A stretch of 64,000 bases of DNA. Origin: Tubulanus polymorphus (lineage: Eukaryota; Nemertea; Palaeonemertea; Tubulaniformes; Tubulanidae). The stretch spans positions 6,505,414-6,569,413 of the forward strand of contig NC_134034.1 in assembly GCF_964204645.1 (NCBI RefSeq), given 5' to 3'. A program made the position numbers and the translations under genes. The notes under the pieces are model-generated. The model worked only from the letters and a program-made list of their open reading frames with translations. It was not told the DNA's origin and ran no database searches. How positions within the stretch are numbered: the stretch's first letter is position 1; the number at the start of each line of letters is the position of its first letter. Below, piece after piece: positions 31,604 to 44,452 of the stretch.

Positions 31604-34337
31604 CACGTTCGCTGCCACCGCTAGCGGTTGAGTCCGGTCGCCATTGCCAACGCTAATTTTTTACATTATACAGTTTATATGCTGCCAGCACTATTTGTAC
31701 ATTGATAAATCATTACACCGATGTATTTTAGTATAAAAAAACCGACGACGAGATAACTCGTCACTGGCAATAGTGAAGAGATTCTCTTATTTTTCCTGTC
31801 CCCGTTGCTAGTGACAAGTTATCTCGTCATGGCTTTTTTAACAGGGATCGAACAATGTAGTAAATATAAAGCCTACTATTGTTTCTAAGGTAAATGAGAC
31901 CCATATAAATGCTAGACACACATGCCCATTACAAAATGGCGTGGCTGACGGCATCGCAAGTGACTGATATGCTGATGGATTCTGCGACGGAGCATACGAC
32001 AGACTCCGACGACGATGTTGGATCCGAAAAATCGGATGCTGGTGATGATACTGGTACCGGTAATGTCACTACTGGCAATGAATCCCAACTGGGATCATCA
32101 GTCCTGGAAGACTCAGGAGAAAGTTCAGATTCTGATGAGTCAGATGGTCCCGATGAGTCAAGTGGAGATAACTACCACAACTCATCAGGATCCACTGAAA
32201 GTGAAGATAATTTGGTACCAGGACCCCGAGTTCGCGGCACAGGAGTCCGTACAAGAGGTGGAGGAGTCCGTACAAGAGGAGGAACATCACAAGCTCGTGG
32301 GCGCCCAAGAGGTCGACTAAGAGGTGCGGTGAGAGGACTGAGAGGTGGGACAATATCCCCACCCCCAGGAACTAGAGGCCCCAGAAAGCGTCTGAGAGAT
32401 GGTGCCATAATCGCCCGAGCTGGTGTAACAGCTGGACGTATCTGTCGGGGTCGAGTTGGTCGTCAGAATCCGGCCGCCCAACGTGCTGCTCAGCCTGGTC
32501 GCCCAGCTGGACCACAAGCAAGAGTCCACCAGTGGACAAATGTGCCGGAAGATGCTCCCAATTTTGCTTTCAATCAAAATCCAGGACTCATAAATCCCCC
32601 ACTAGATGGAAAACCAAATGACTACTTTGAGATGTTCCTCAACCAAGATCTGATAGATATGATGGTCAGAGAGACAAACAGATACGCTAGAGGTGTTATC
32701 AACGTAAATCGGCCAATGAGGAGAGAATCAAGACTGAAAGCTTGGAAGCCTACCGACGCCGAAGAGATGAAGCTATTTATCGGTCTACTCATGCATATGG
32801 GCCCAGTTACAATGCCCACATTAGAATATTATTGGAGTAAGAGTGGGCTTTACAATATTCCAATATTTGGCAAGGTTATGCCTCGTAATCGCTTTCAATT
32901 ACTTCTGCGATTCTGGCATTTTGTAGATAACAATCAGCAACACGACGATCGCTTGTATAAGATACGGCCAATTTGGATCATTTTGCCAATATAATGGACA
33001 ATATTTACTACCCCAAAAAAGAACTAAGTATTGATGAATCAATGGTTCTTTGGCGCGGTAGGCTGGTTTTCCGCCAGTATATAATAAAGAAACGCCACAA
33101 ATATGGCATCAAGTTATATGAACTTTGTGAGTCACGTGGACTCATTTTGAGAGTTCGTATATACAGCGGCATCCAGGTTCCAGATCCCGACAGTCTTGGA
33201 CAGGCTGCTGCTGTAGTTCTTGACCTCATGGAAGGATTCTTTGACCACGGACATGTGGTTTTTACTGATAATTTTTACAACTCTGTCAGTTTGGCAAAAA
33301 AAATGACTGACAGATCAACCTATTTATGTGGTACACTGCGTTTTGATAGGAAGGAAAATCCCAAAGATGTTGTGAAGAAAAAGCTAAAAAAAAGGCGAGC
33401 ATCATTGGCTAAGATCGCAATCAGTTGTAGTTTCTAAATGGAAAGATAAACGGGACGTTCTTACTATTTCAAATATGCACCGTGTAGAAATGGTCCCAGT
33501 TACAAATCGAAACGGCAAAATTGCAAACAAGCCAAACATTGTCCGCGACCACAACAATGGAATGTCTGGAATCGATAGAGCCGATCAGATGCTCTCCTAC
33601 TATACAGCCCTCAGAAAAACTGCACGTTGGTATAAAAAAATTGGCACACACATGCTTGAGATTTTCCTTCTGAATGCCTTTATCTTGTATCATGATTATT
33701 GTCAAGCTGATGACAGAATGACATTGCTGAAATTTCGTCAAGCTATCACATGTAGTCTTCTTGGTAACTTTGTTGAACCGGCACCTCATGTAGCTCAGGC
33801 TGCAGTGCAGCATTTCCCTATGTTTATAGAACCCACAGGCAATTAACAATACCCAACTCGTAGATGTCGTGTCTGCTATAATAACAACATTCGACGAGAA
33901 ACACGATACATGTGTAACGCATGTCCCACTAATCCAGCCTTGTGCGTTGACCCCTGTTTTCAGATGTACCAACTTGTTAACTGGTAAAATTGTGAACGAT
34001 CAAATGGTTAATTAAAGGAATAAAAGTTTTATTGTAAAACTAATATACAATGATCTTAGTCGTTTTATTCTCTCTAAATATCGGCCGGAGTCTGAAATTC
34101 GTGCTTCCTGGAGATTTTTTATAAAAAAAATTCAAGTGTGCACCAAACTCGAGTTACCCCCATAAATTTTATATTTGTCTCTCCATACTGCCAGACTATT
34201 ATTTAGCCGGTTTCTCGCCTCTGCCAGGTCGTTCATAACGCTATGAAATGACGTTGAATCGATGACGATATAACTCGTCATGGCAAGCTGCGGTGCACCC
34301 GCCATGACGATTTATCTCGTCATTGGCAGCGAACGTG
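31604..34337 (+). mobile_element. piggyBac transposon (2.7 kb, dead)
   Basis: Inverted ends CACGTTCGCTGCCA / TGGCAGCGAACGTG. The right end is followed by TTAA (34338-34341), the family's target duplication; the left flank lacks TTAA (AACAGAA/CACG). Subterminal repeats of GACGAGATAACTCGTCA type occur near both ends (31747-31830, 34260-34325). Contains a frameshifted transposase. Polyadenylation-type AATAAA at about 34019. Confidence 0.85.
31909..33987 (+). pseudogene. piggyBac-family transposase (broken)
   Basis: Cut-and-paste transposase acting at TTAA. N-terminal acidic and then Arg/Gly-rich low-complexity region (RTRGG repeats, about residues 105-200), then the DDE_Tnp_1_7-type domain: FLNQDLIDMMVRETNRYA, AEEMKLFIGLLMHMG, then a frameshift near 32970 into ELSIDESMVLWRGR (first Asp), VFTDNFYNS (second), a frameshift near 33410, then SGIDRADQMLSYY (third). 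A stop at 33844-33846 precedes the C-terminal cysteine module (RRCRVC..CNAC..CVDPCF) ending 33987. Catalytic residues are visible but the frame is broken three times. Confidence 0.85.
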
Positions 34338-34396
34338 TTAAATTGCTTGGATACCTCTACCGTTACGATCTGTTTACTCTTATTCTTTATTAACAG

Positions 34397-35136
34397 TCGA
34401 TGGTGAGGTTTTCACACTGAAACTGGGTAATGGTGTTAAGGTTGATTTGTTAAAGCCAGCAAGATCGAAACCAAAACCTACAGATGATGGTGTGAAGAAC
34501 TACGGTCACCTTATATTACAGACCGGCTTATTGTTCAAAGACTTATTAGATATGTCCCATCTACCAGAGCAAAAAAGAGGGATACGTTTGTTTAAATTTA
34601 TAATGCTGTATCTGAAAAGCTACAAGAATCTCTCGAAGTATGCCTACGAAATTATGCGTATTCTAGTCCACCAGATCTGTTTACTTTCACCGCAAAAGGC
34701 GTCTGAAGAATTTTATGGTATTTTTGTCAACACAACTGGTTCTGTAACTGGACACATACCCGTTGATAAACGAATGGAGTATCTTGTGCAACAAGTCAAA
34801 AGGCACATTAAGCACTCGTTTTCGAACAAGGACGCTAAAACGATTATCAAGAAGTCATCAGCATTAGCTGGCGTTGCAGTGATTTCAGAAAACTTCGATC
34901 AAATAAGCGATACTCGTGTAAGGTTTGACAAACATTCCGACAAATCTTCATTACTCGATGAACAAGTGATGTTGAATGACCTTAGAACAATTCGTCCGTT
35001 CGAATATGTTGCTGGGAGACGTCACGAAAATTTTCCACCAGAGGCGCAGTGTTACTAGAACATTAGATGCCTATCATTATCACAAATGGCTGGAAACCAA
35101 AAAAAAACAACAGTTTGCACTTGAATTAGGAAATTA
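34397..35136 (+). pseudogene. DUF6589-type gene, C-terminal exon (frameshifted)
   Basis: Acceptor TTTATTAACAG just before 34397, then VDGEVFTLKLGNGVKVD and the open part from 34447. KYAYEIMRILVHQICLLSP, FYGIFVNTTG, IPVDKRMEYLVQQVK and IKKSSALAGV match the C-terminal pattern of DUF6589 proteins (P.D..mE.l...K). A frameshift near 35045 diverts the ORF to a stop at 35058; the original C-terminus (HYHKWLETKKK) continues to 35136. It ends 37 bp from the convergent RecQ-like gene. DUF6589 genes are often multi-copy in invertebrates and fungi and may belong to mobile elements; function unknown. Confidence 0.6.
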
Positions 35137-35172
35137 AATGTTACTTATTGAATATGATCATGCCTGGTTTTA

Positions 35173-36770
35173 TTATTTTTTGAAGTGCGACAAAATACTA
35201 TCTACATTTTCAGCGTATATAGGTTTTAAGAAACAAAAGTTATTCACAATGTCACTAGGTGCGTTCAGGGTGTTGAATTTTTGCGCAATTTGTTCCGCTA
35301 AACTCTCAGTTAATCCTGTAAAAATTTCCGCATCGACGTATTCCATTTCAATTGATCTGTTCTCTTCCTCGAAGTAGGACATCAGCAGCTCCTTTACTTT
35401 AGATTTATAGGGTGTTTCAGGTGTGTAGTATAATCCTTCAATTTTTCTGAAATGTTTACTAAGCATTCATCACATTCACATTGTTTTTCACACACGTCGC
35501 AGCAGTCATGTTTAAGTCCACTAAAGACTTGTTCATTGAAGCCAAAATTTTGGCAAACATATAAGCAGCGACACGTATTTAGTAAGCAATATTGCCTCAT
35601 TTCTGGCGATACATGGGTATTTGTTGCTATGTCATTCATGTTAAAAAAGATTCTTGCCAAACATTTTTCTTGATTTCTCCCAGCTCGTCCGATTTCTTGA
35701 AGATAAACTGTAACCAAAATAAAAATGTATTAAATTCACAATTTGTGGACACCGGTTCATCTGAGTTGATAAAGCAATCAGGCAGGTAAGGATTTTTTAT
35801 TTTGTTTTGATAAGATATGGAAACATTGAAAACATTGATGGTTGGTAGACACAATACAGTAGTAGAGATAGAATAACCCGCAGGCATACACTCCAACGCA
35901 GAGATTATATGATTAAAACCCAATTCAAATTTAAGAGTTAAAAAACAATTTTTCAAAAAAGAGAACGTTTCAAAGTTTAATGTAGAATTTTGTTTCTAAT
36001 GTTTTAAATTAGTACAAAGTGGGTTTTAATAATATAATGATACTTTACCTTCCAATGAATTTGGGGATCCTATGTGTATGATCTGACATATGCCTCGTGC
36101 ATCAGCTCCCATTCCCTACGCTTCTGTAGCTATTAATAACCGAATTTTGCCTTCTGCTTGGTTCATATCAGTGCCTATACATTTCTTCATCTGTAATACA
36201 ATGTATGTAATATTAAATTTTATATAGGCCTATTTTTATTGGGTCAATCAGACACAAGATGGCCCTCCCGTGAGCTTCCTAATCGCATCATTTTTCAATT
36301 CACTGAAATTTGTAATCTACTTTCGTAAGGGATTTGTATTTCAAATGTGTACTTTGAAATGTGTATTGATAGCTGAAAAATAAATTTTATTGTTTTACTA
36401 CTGATTATCAAGCTTACCTCTGCTGTTGAGGTTGGATGAAACTGAGACACTAACTCCATTTTTTTCGGGATGATTTCTAACTACCGACTGTTGGTAGATG
36501 TGGTCAAAAAGTAATCCACACCATTTCAGCTTGACATATATAATAGTCCTCGGGAAATCAGTACTTTCGAAAAACAAATTAATCACATGTTTGGCCGTTT
36601 CTAAAAATACCATTTCAGCTGAATGGTGTTGACTTGGAGACATTCTTTTCACTACTGACCGTTTTATGTTCTCTCTGTCAGGATTTGCACAAATTGTAAC
36701 ATAGTTTTGTATCAACAGATTTATTTTGATTTCATCCTGCATTCTTACAGTTGCAGTTCCTGTCATCGCA
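35173..36770 (-). pseudogene. RecQ-like helicase, C-terminal exons (broken)
   Basis: Minus-strand exons with matching splice sites: 36770-36417 (MTGTATVRMQDEI, NPDRENIK, then a frameshift in an A-run near 36465, donor AG/GTAAGC), 36189-36050 (LLIATEA, stop, GMGADARGM, HIGSPNSLE; donor G/GTAAAG), and 35709-35173 (YLQEIGRAGRNQEKC, then Cys-rich CDVCEKQCECDEC, frameshift near 35440, ending LSHFKK). These are RecQ motifs IV-VI and the zinc region. The N-terminal ATPase half is absent: sequence above 36770 meets the Polinton terminus at 36846. 35710-36049 and 36190-36416 are introns. Confidence 0.7.
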
Positions 36771-36845
36771 ATAAATTTTGCACTTATATATATGCTATTA
36801 ACTTCGATAACTGATGGTATTCTGGTCGAAACTTTTCACCCCACT

Positions 36846-37222
36846 AGTAATAGGGGTAATAGGCTTTCAAATCAAAGGTCGAACGGTCGAAATCATTAAA
36901 AAACAAAATATTAAAAGTAATTTAAAACTATAATATATTTTCATAACCGTGTGCATTTCATATTATAACTAAATATTTATTCTAAGATATTAATAATTTT
37001 AATTTTAAAAGCATATTGTATTAAATCAATTGGTCGCTCCGCTTCGCTACCGCTCCGCTCCGCGACCAATTGATTTATTACAATACACAAATTCATAATC
37101 AAATATATTTTAATAATAATAATTATTCTATTATTCAACTGAAATGCACACGGTTATGGAAATATATTATAGTTTTAAATTACTTATAATATTTTGTTTT
37201 TAATGAACTCGACCATTCAACC
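36846..37222. repeat. Terminal palindrome of Polinton copy D (part before the BEL insertion)
   Basis: Begins AGTAATAGGGGTAATAGGC and runs to a GC-rich centre (GGTCGCTCCGCTTCGC.. / ..GCGGAGCGACC-like, about 37032-37073), then returns as the inverse arm. Inverse arm is interrupted at 37222 by the BEL element and ends CCTATTACCCCTATTACT at 44483. Total about 408 bp without the insert. The left boundary abuts RecQ-like gene sequence. Confidence 0.7.
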
Positions 37223-37812
37223 TGTAGCGGGCTTATTTTCCTAACCATTTGGTTTTACTCTATTTTACTTTACGTCCGGTACGTTGTCCGGTCCGGGACC
37301 GCAGTTTAGTGTGGAGTGTGCGGGCGCGTGTTTAGAAAGTTCGTGACCTGCCCAATATATTAGTTTTACCCTCAGTTCTTGAGGCTTCACTGTCGGTGAG
37401 TGCATTCTCTATTGTTTGTTTAGGATGTATAGGCTATATTGACGTATGTTATTTCTGTGTAAATCTCCTGAGAGAATTGTATCACTGGTTTTCGAGATTG
37501 GCACTCGCATGCCAGAGGCTGATACCCCTTAAGGTTATAGGACGTTTCCTGGTCTTACTAGACTTGATTATTCGTGAGTTGATTACTTAGTATTTTTCTT
37601 AGTGTGTTTTCATTTCTTGTCTTTTTAGTCAATCGTAGTTTACTGTTTGACGTCGGATCTTGTGTGATGTCTATATGCGATGTAAAGAATGTGATCTGAG
37701 ATTTGTACTCCTGAGTCTGAGAAGAGAAAATAAACAAAAGCAGTAATAACACGCATATGACGGAAGCTAATTAGTGGTTTTATTAACTTAGTCAGAACTG
37801 AAGGATATTACA
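37223..37812 (+). repeat. BEL 5' LTR
   Basis: 590 bp, TGTAGCGGGC to GGATATTACA. No obvious TGG-type primer binding site follows (TATAGACGACAACG). Confidence 0.95.
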
Positions 37813-37835
37813 TATAGACGACAACGCCACCTAAG

Positions 37836-40800
37836 ATGTCTGATACTGGTGTTAACAACAAAATAACTGCAGAATGGATTGTCAGTGGAGGTGATGCCGA
37901 TGGCTCAGAAACCGGTAAGATTGCCGACTTAAAAAAATCGGCCCTTGACGACCAGGATGATAGGCAGTCCATCCAGTCGTCCGTGAAAACACATGACTCT
38001 ACCAAATCCAAGGCTAAGCTCGAAATAAAGCTCAAGGCCCTGAAGAGACAACAAGAACTCGAGACGCGAAAGTTGCAGTTAGAGCAGGAGCAAGCCCAGC
38101 TTGACCTTCTCACCCAAATGGAATTGGCAAGTTTAAGCGATGACGGAGATGAACGGGATTTAAACCCGAAAGCTCCCCCATTTGAGCCAGATAAGTGCCA
38201 TACACCTACGCCCCCAGGTTCGTCTACGTCGCAGGATGTCATCGCCATTGAAGGCCTGATCAACGAACTTAGAAAGCCCAAGGTGGACATCGCTAAGTTT
38301 GCCGGAGACCCGCTTCGGTATCCGAAATTCGTTCGGGAATTCACAGCGAAGGTCGTGAATTACACTAAATCTAATGCTGAAAATCTTAGTTATTTGGAGC
38401 AATATACCACCGGTGAGGCGAACGAGGTGGTGTCGGGATTTACGTTCATGGATCCTGAGGCCGGTTACTTGGCAGCTATGACTGAGTTAAAGGAGAGATA
38501 TGGTGACTCTGAGGTCATTGCGCATGCATTTATTAATAAAGCGCTTTCATGGCCCGCGATTAAACCAGACCGGCCTCGAGAATTAGATAAATTCGCGATG
38601 TTCCTTACTGAATGCAAATACGCCGTCGAGTCGCTGCAAGAAGTTAGAATTCTCGAGTACTCAGAAAATCTGAAAGGGTTAGTTTCAAAATTGCCGCGAT
38701 TTCTACACGATCGATGGAGGACGATGGTCTATTCGAACAAAGAGCGTGGTCGTTCGACAACATTTACTCAGTTAGTCGATTTCGTGCGTCGAGAGGCTCG
38801 TAAGAGTATCGACCCAGTGTACGGTCGCCAAGTATTAGATGGTGAACAAGGTAGCAAGTCTTTCGATAAGAGATACATGAAATACGATAAAGGCAAACGT
38901 GCCTATGCTACTTGTAGTACGACGTCGGTCGGTGTCGGTAGCAGCAGCGACCCTCCCTCCCAGTGTAAACCTAAGTCCGGTTATGATAAACCATGTTTAC
39001 ATTGCGGTGATGAAAGGCATAACCTACTAAATTGTGCGACGTTCGCTAACATGTCGGATTCCCAGAAAACGGAATCAATTAAGATCGCTAGACTCTGTTT
39101 CGGTTGTCTCCGTCCAGGACACATGAAAAAGTTCTGTAAACAACCGTTGAAATGTTTGAAATGCAATAGAAATCACGCAACGTTCATGCATTTCGAGAGA
39201 CCTCTACCGCGAACAACGGCGTCTGATGAGAAAATTGGTCTATCCACGACTCGGGAGGAAACAACGAATGTAGCTTCGATAATCGGACACACCAACGATG
39301 GTTACGATTCGGGAGTTCTCGCGATTGTCCCGGTGAAAGTTGGGCTACCCAACAGCCCATACAAGGTCAGTACCTATGCGTTTTATGATGGAGGTAGTTC
39401 TGGAACACACGCAACAGAACTCATAAAGTGAAAACTTTGAGCTACGGGACCGAAGGGCAAAGTTAAATTCGACACGGTTTTCGCGCGTCATGAAGGGGAT
39501 AGCTATAAAATCGGCACACTAGTCGTCTCCGACTGGAATGAAAAAGACACGGTAAAACTGAGTAAAGTGTCTACAATGAAAGACATTCGCGTTTTAAGGT
39601 CATTTATCCCGCGTCAAGAAGATATCGTGAAATGGCCGCACTTAGCCGACCTGGATATTCCTGACTTAGACATGGAGATCGGTCTCATTATAGGTTACAA
39701 CAGTGTTGATACATATCGGCCGATCGAGTTGCGTCCTGGTTCCTCAGGAACACCGTTCGCTACCAAGACTAAACTTGGTTGGGTGGTTTGGGGCCTTATT
39801 AAGGACCCAGACCCACATTCGAGACCTATGTGTAACTTTATCGCTAGTTCCACGACTACGGAGAACCTAGAAAACTTAGTTGCTACGGCTATGAAGTTCG
39901 ACTTCCCCGAAGGGCAATCCGAGGAGAAACAAGAAATGTCGGTCTTAGACAAACAGTTCATGAGTTCGATCGAAAGTTCGCTGAAGCTTAAGGACGGACA
40001 CTACGAGATCGGGCTCCCACTCCGTGAAAACTGTAAATTACCGAACAATCGAAACATGGCGTTAAAGAGTCTGATGGGTCTCAAGTCGAAATTTCGAGCG
40101 GATGGAAATTACCATGATCAGTATAAATTATTCGTGAGCGATATGATTAGGTTAGGCTACGCCGAAGTGGTTCCGGTCGAACTCAGCAATGACGAAAGTG
40201 TGTGGTACTTGCCACACCACGGCGTGTACCACCCCCAAAAACCTAATAAGGTGCGCGTAGTATTCGACGCCTCAGCGAAATTTCAGGGGATTGCTTTGAA
40301 TGATGTACTCTTGCAAGGCCCAGATGTCACGAATTCGTTGATTGGAGTTCTTCATCGCTTCCGCGAAGGCCAGGTGGCGCTAAAGGCCGACATCGAGAAC
40401 ATGTTTTTTCAGGTACGTGTTCCCGAAAACGACCGAGATTTCTTGAGATTCTTGTGGTTCGAAGACGGTGATATAGAGAAAGGAATCGTTTCCTTGCGCA
40501 TGAAAGTCCATATGTTTGGCGCCGTCAGTTCGCCAGCGTGTGCGAACATCGCCTTACAGCGTACGGCTACAGATAATGCGGCTAAATTCAGTACTGAAAT
40601 CGTCAAGTCGATAGCTCGAAACTTTTATGTCGATGATTTTCTTAAATGCCCATTCAAAATCGCCGAATCCGAAGAATTAGCCGTCAGTACACAAAACATT
40701 TGTAGGAAAGGTGGATTCAATCTTACGAAATGGTCATCGAACAAGAGCACTGCGTTAAATAGTATTCCCCCAGATGATCGGGTTGATGAAACTAAACAAG

Positions 40801-43193
40801 AGGACTCAGTCTTAGGGTTGAAATAGTCCATTGTTGATGATACATTGTCATTCATTGTCAATATGAAGAACAATCCTACTACGAGACGCGGAGTGCTGTC
40901 AACAACTAGTGCGACGTATGATCCGATAGGGTTTATCGCACCTGCAATACTGCCGGCAAAGCTGCTATTGCAGCAGCTGACTTGTCGGAAAGCTGATTGG
41001 GATGAATGTTTAAATGACACAGAGTTGATCGAATGGAAGAACTGGCTCACTGCGATGGAAAATGTTGACAAAGTCCGGGTAACCCGCAGCTTGCGTCCGT
41101 CAGGTACTGTTAACAACGAAATTATATCATGCGAAATTCACTGTTTTTCGGATGCGAGCGAAGTCGGATATGGGTCGTCGTTGTATGCTCGACTGGAAGA
41201 TAGCGATGGAAATGTCCAGTGTTCGTTGATTCTTGGTAAATCCAGGGTTGCTCCATTGAAGCGACTGTCGATTCCGCGGTTGGAGCTCACTGCAGCGGCC
41301 ATGTCGGTCCGGCTGTGTAATATGATGCTGCACGAGATCGACTTAGAAGTCACCGATACGGTTTTCTGGACTGATAGTTCCATATTCCTATGCTACATTA
41401 AAAATGAATCGAGTAGGTTTAACACATTCGTTGCGAACCGTGTCTCGTGTATTCAGCGGAGTTAAGATGTAGACAAATGGCGTCATGTTAGGACCGCTGA
41501 AAATCCGGCTGATTTGGCATCGCGTGGCATGACTCTCGATGAATCATGTTTGAATCGATGGCTTCATGGCCCTGAGTTTCTGAGTAAACCGAAATCGGAG
41601 TGGCCAGACACCCGCGTAGGCAATAACGTTTCGCTCGACGGTGATCCAGAAGTGAAGCGTGTTACAACGATCAACACTACGTTGGCTGTAGATCTGCCGG
41701 AAGACGAGCATCCAGTTGACAGAATCCTTAGACGTCGGTCGCAGTGGTCTCGTGTTAAACGTATATTGGCATGGGTCCAGCTAGCGGTGAAAAAGTTCAA
41801 GCGTCAGTCCTTAGATAAGTTCAAGCTCATAACCGCTGATTTAATCGCAGCTGAACTATTGATTATTTCGCATGTTCAAAAGCAAGACTTTCCCGAAGTC
41901 TACCGTCGCTTGGAGGAAGGTCACGAGTTAAAAAAGAAGTGTAATCTTAGGAAGTTAGATCCCAGGTTAAACAAAGATGAGGGTGTTATTAGGGTTGGTG
42001 GCCGTCTTGGTTATGCCAGTCTTGCTTATGATCAGAAACATCAAATCTTGCTAACGAGCAGATCCAGATTAGCTACAATACTGATCGAAGACGCGCATCT
42101 TAAAGTTGGTCATCTAGGTTGCGAGAGTATTCTAGCGTACCTCAGGACACGATACTGGATGACTCAAGCGCGTAAATCAATCAAAAGTTTCCGAGGGAAG
42201 TGTATCGTGTGTATCACTTCTCATAGTCCGCCTGGCAATCAGAAAATGGCGGACTTACCGATCGAGCGTGTCACGCCAGACAAACCGGCATTCGCAAACT
42301 CCGGTGCGGACTATTTCGGGCCGATCGAAATTAAAAGCGGTCGAAGCGTGGTGAAAAGGTACGGCGTGATATTCACCTATTTGGCTAGTCGCGCAATTCA
42401 CATCGAAGTAGCGTACTCGCTTGATAGCGACTCGTGTATAAATGCTACCAGGCGATTCATGGCAAGACGGGGAAATGTGAAATCGATAAGGTCGGATAAC
42501 GGTACGAATCTTGTTGCTGCTGATCGCGAATTGAAGGAATCCATTCAAGGCTGGAACGCCTCAGTTATTCATGATTCATTGCTTCAGGATGGCGTCGATT
42601 GGTCCTTCAATCCCCCTGCTGGTTCGCACTTCGGGGGTGTGTGGGAAAGGCTAATCCGTTCCGTCCGCAGAGTGTTGAGATCGTTGATGAAGGAGCAAAT
42701 GACACGCTTGGATGACGAGTCGTTTCACACGCTCCTATGCGAAGTGGAGAGTATTCTAAATAATCGGCCGATTACGAGAAACTCGTCAGACCCCGCGGAC
42801 ATGGAAGTTTTGACCCCGAACCACGTGCTGTTATATAAACCTGGTCTATGTTTACCTCCAGGTGTGTTCGTTAAGACGGACATGTACGTAAAACGCAGGT
42901 GGCGCCAGATTCAGTATTTAGCGGACATTTTTTGGAAGCGCTGGATAGCAGAGTACATTCCTACATTGCAAGTACGTCAAAAGTGGCAAACTCAAAATCG
43001 AAATGTAGCTGTCGGAGATATAGTTTTGGTAGCAGACAGTACACCAAGAAACTCGTGGGCAATGGCTAAGGTCATTGAGGTGCTTCCGGACAAATATGGT
43101 GCAGTACGCGTAGTTCGGATTAAAACTAAAACAAATGAGTTGATCCGTCCCATAGACAAGTTGGTTTTATTACTGGCGGTCGATGAGGAATAG
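37836..43193 (+). pseudogene. BEL/Pao gag-pol polyprotein (four in-frame stops)
   Basis: One frame of 1,785 codons without frameshifts. Gag: coiled coil, DUF1759-type region (FAGDPLRYPKFVREF), zinc knuckles (CLHCGDERHNLLNC, CFGCLRPGHMKKFC). Protease start reads AFYDGGSSG. Reverse transcriptase: ADIENMFFQVRV and FYVDDFLKC (about 40622). RNase H: CFSDASEVGYG, FWTDSS. Integrase: H-H-C-C zinc site ([12 protein letters not shown]), core Asp in SGADYFGP, Asp in RSDNGTNL, Glu in GVWERL, then a DUF5641-like tail. Stops: TGA 39429 and 39438, TAG 40824, TAA 41463. All catalytic blocks remain readable. Confidence 0.95.
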
Positions 43194-43858
43194 TGTGTAA
43201 ACCATCCATAGTTAAGTTTTGATTGTTTAAATTTTTGACAGATGTATGTATGCCTAGTTGGTACAGTGGTATTGTATTATGTTCTTATTCCCTCACTCAG
43301 GGTGAGATGGTTTTGCCGTTAAGGTGTGTTCTAATCTGTGATGCTGCTGTATCCATTTAGTTTAGTAATAGTGGTTCATTTTGCAGCAGTGGTGTATAAT
43401 TGCTAGTTGTTATTTTCTGCTGAGTAGTTTGCGTAAATTGTATAGGATACGTACCATTCTTAAAAGGAGTGCGTTAGTAGTACTATCTTCCTGTATTAAG
43501 TTTTTGGTTCGTTTATGAGGATGCGAACTCTTATGTCATAAGGGATAAGTTGAACTCAAATATTTATGGGTCTGGTGTTCTTATTGTGTAGATGCGAAAT
43601 TAACTTCAGGTTCACATGAGTTGAGTAATTTTTCGTAAGATCGAATATTCAGGTTAATTCTGTTTAAGTCCAGTCGTGTGTGAGTTCCTCTGATGTATTT
43701 AGTTTGCTTAGGTGCATATTATTTTGGTAGATGTATGCATACATTGTATATGTTATTCTGTTATAAACTTTTTGTGAAGAGTTTGCACTTTACCTCAGAG
43801 GCCCTTTTTTAGTATTGTAATGCGGTGGAGAAATTGCAATGCAATTTCGGGGGCCGGT
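43194..43858 (+). other. BEL 3' untranslated region
   Basis: No coding signal. Ends with the purine-rich GGGGGCCGG directly before the 3' LTR, a plausible polypurine tract. Confidence 0.7.
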
Positions 43859-44447
43859 GTAGCGGGCTTATTTTCCTAACCATTTGGTTTTACTCTATTT
43901 TATTTTACGTCCGGTACGTTGTCCGGTCCGGGACCGCAGTTTAGTGTGGAGTGTGCGGGCGCGTGTTTACAAAGTTCGTGACCTGCCCAATATATTAGTT
44001 TTACCCTCAGTTCTTGAGGCTTCACTGTCGGTGAGTGCATTCTCTATTGTTTGTTTAGGATGTATAGGCTATATTGACGTATGTTATTTCTGTGTAAATC
44101 TCCTGAGAGAGTTGTATCACTGGTTTTCGAGATTGGCACTCGCATGCCAGAGGCTGATACCCCTTAAGGTTATAGGACATTTCCTGGTCTTACTAGACTT
44201 GATCATTCGTGAGTTGATTACTTAGTATTTTTCTTAGTGTGTTTTCATTTCTTGTCTTTTTAGTCAATCGTAGTTTACTGTTTGACGTCGGATCTTGTGT
44301 GATGTCTATATGCAATGTAAAGAATGTGATCTGAGATTTGTACTCCTGAGTCTGAGAAGAGAAAATAAACAAAAGCAGTAATAACACGCATATGACGGAA
44401 GCTAATTAGTGGTTTTATTAACTTAGTCAGAACTGAAGGATATTACA
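43859..44447 (+). repeat. BEL 3' LTR
   Basis: 589 bp, near-identical to the 5' LTR; I counted about six to eight substitutions by eye. Confidence 0.95.
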
Positions 44448-44452
44448 CAACC

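Larger units (their letters stand above)
37223..44447 (+). mobile_element. BEL/Pao LTR retrotransposon
   Basis: 7.2-kb element with TG..CA LTRs and a 5-bp target duplication CAACC (37218-37222, 44448-44452), inserted in the copy D terminal repeat. Single gag-pol frame with four stops. The LTRs differ at only a handful of sites by eye, so insertion is recent compared with decay of the Polinton. Confidence 0.95.

Noticed and set aside
33469-33972. 167-residue minus-strand ORF opposite piggyBac
   Set aside because: Antisense shadow of the transposase.
35138-35377. + strand ORF downstream of the DUF6589 exon
   Set aside because: Antisense to the RecQ-like exon, which has helicase motifs and splice sites.
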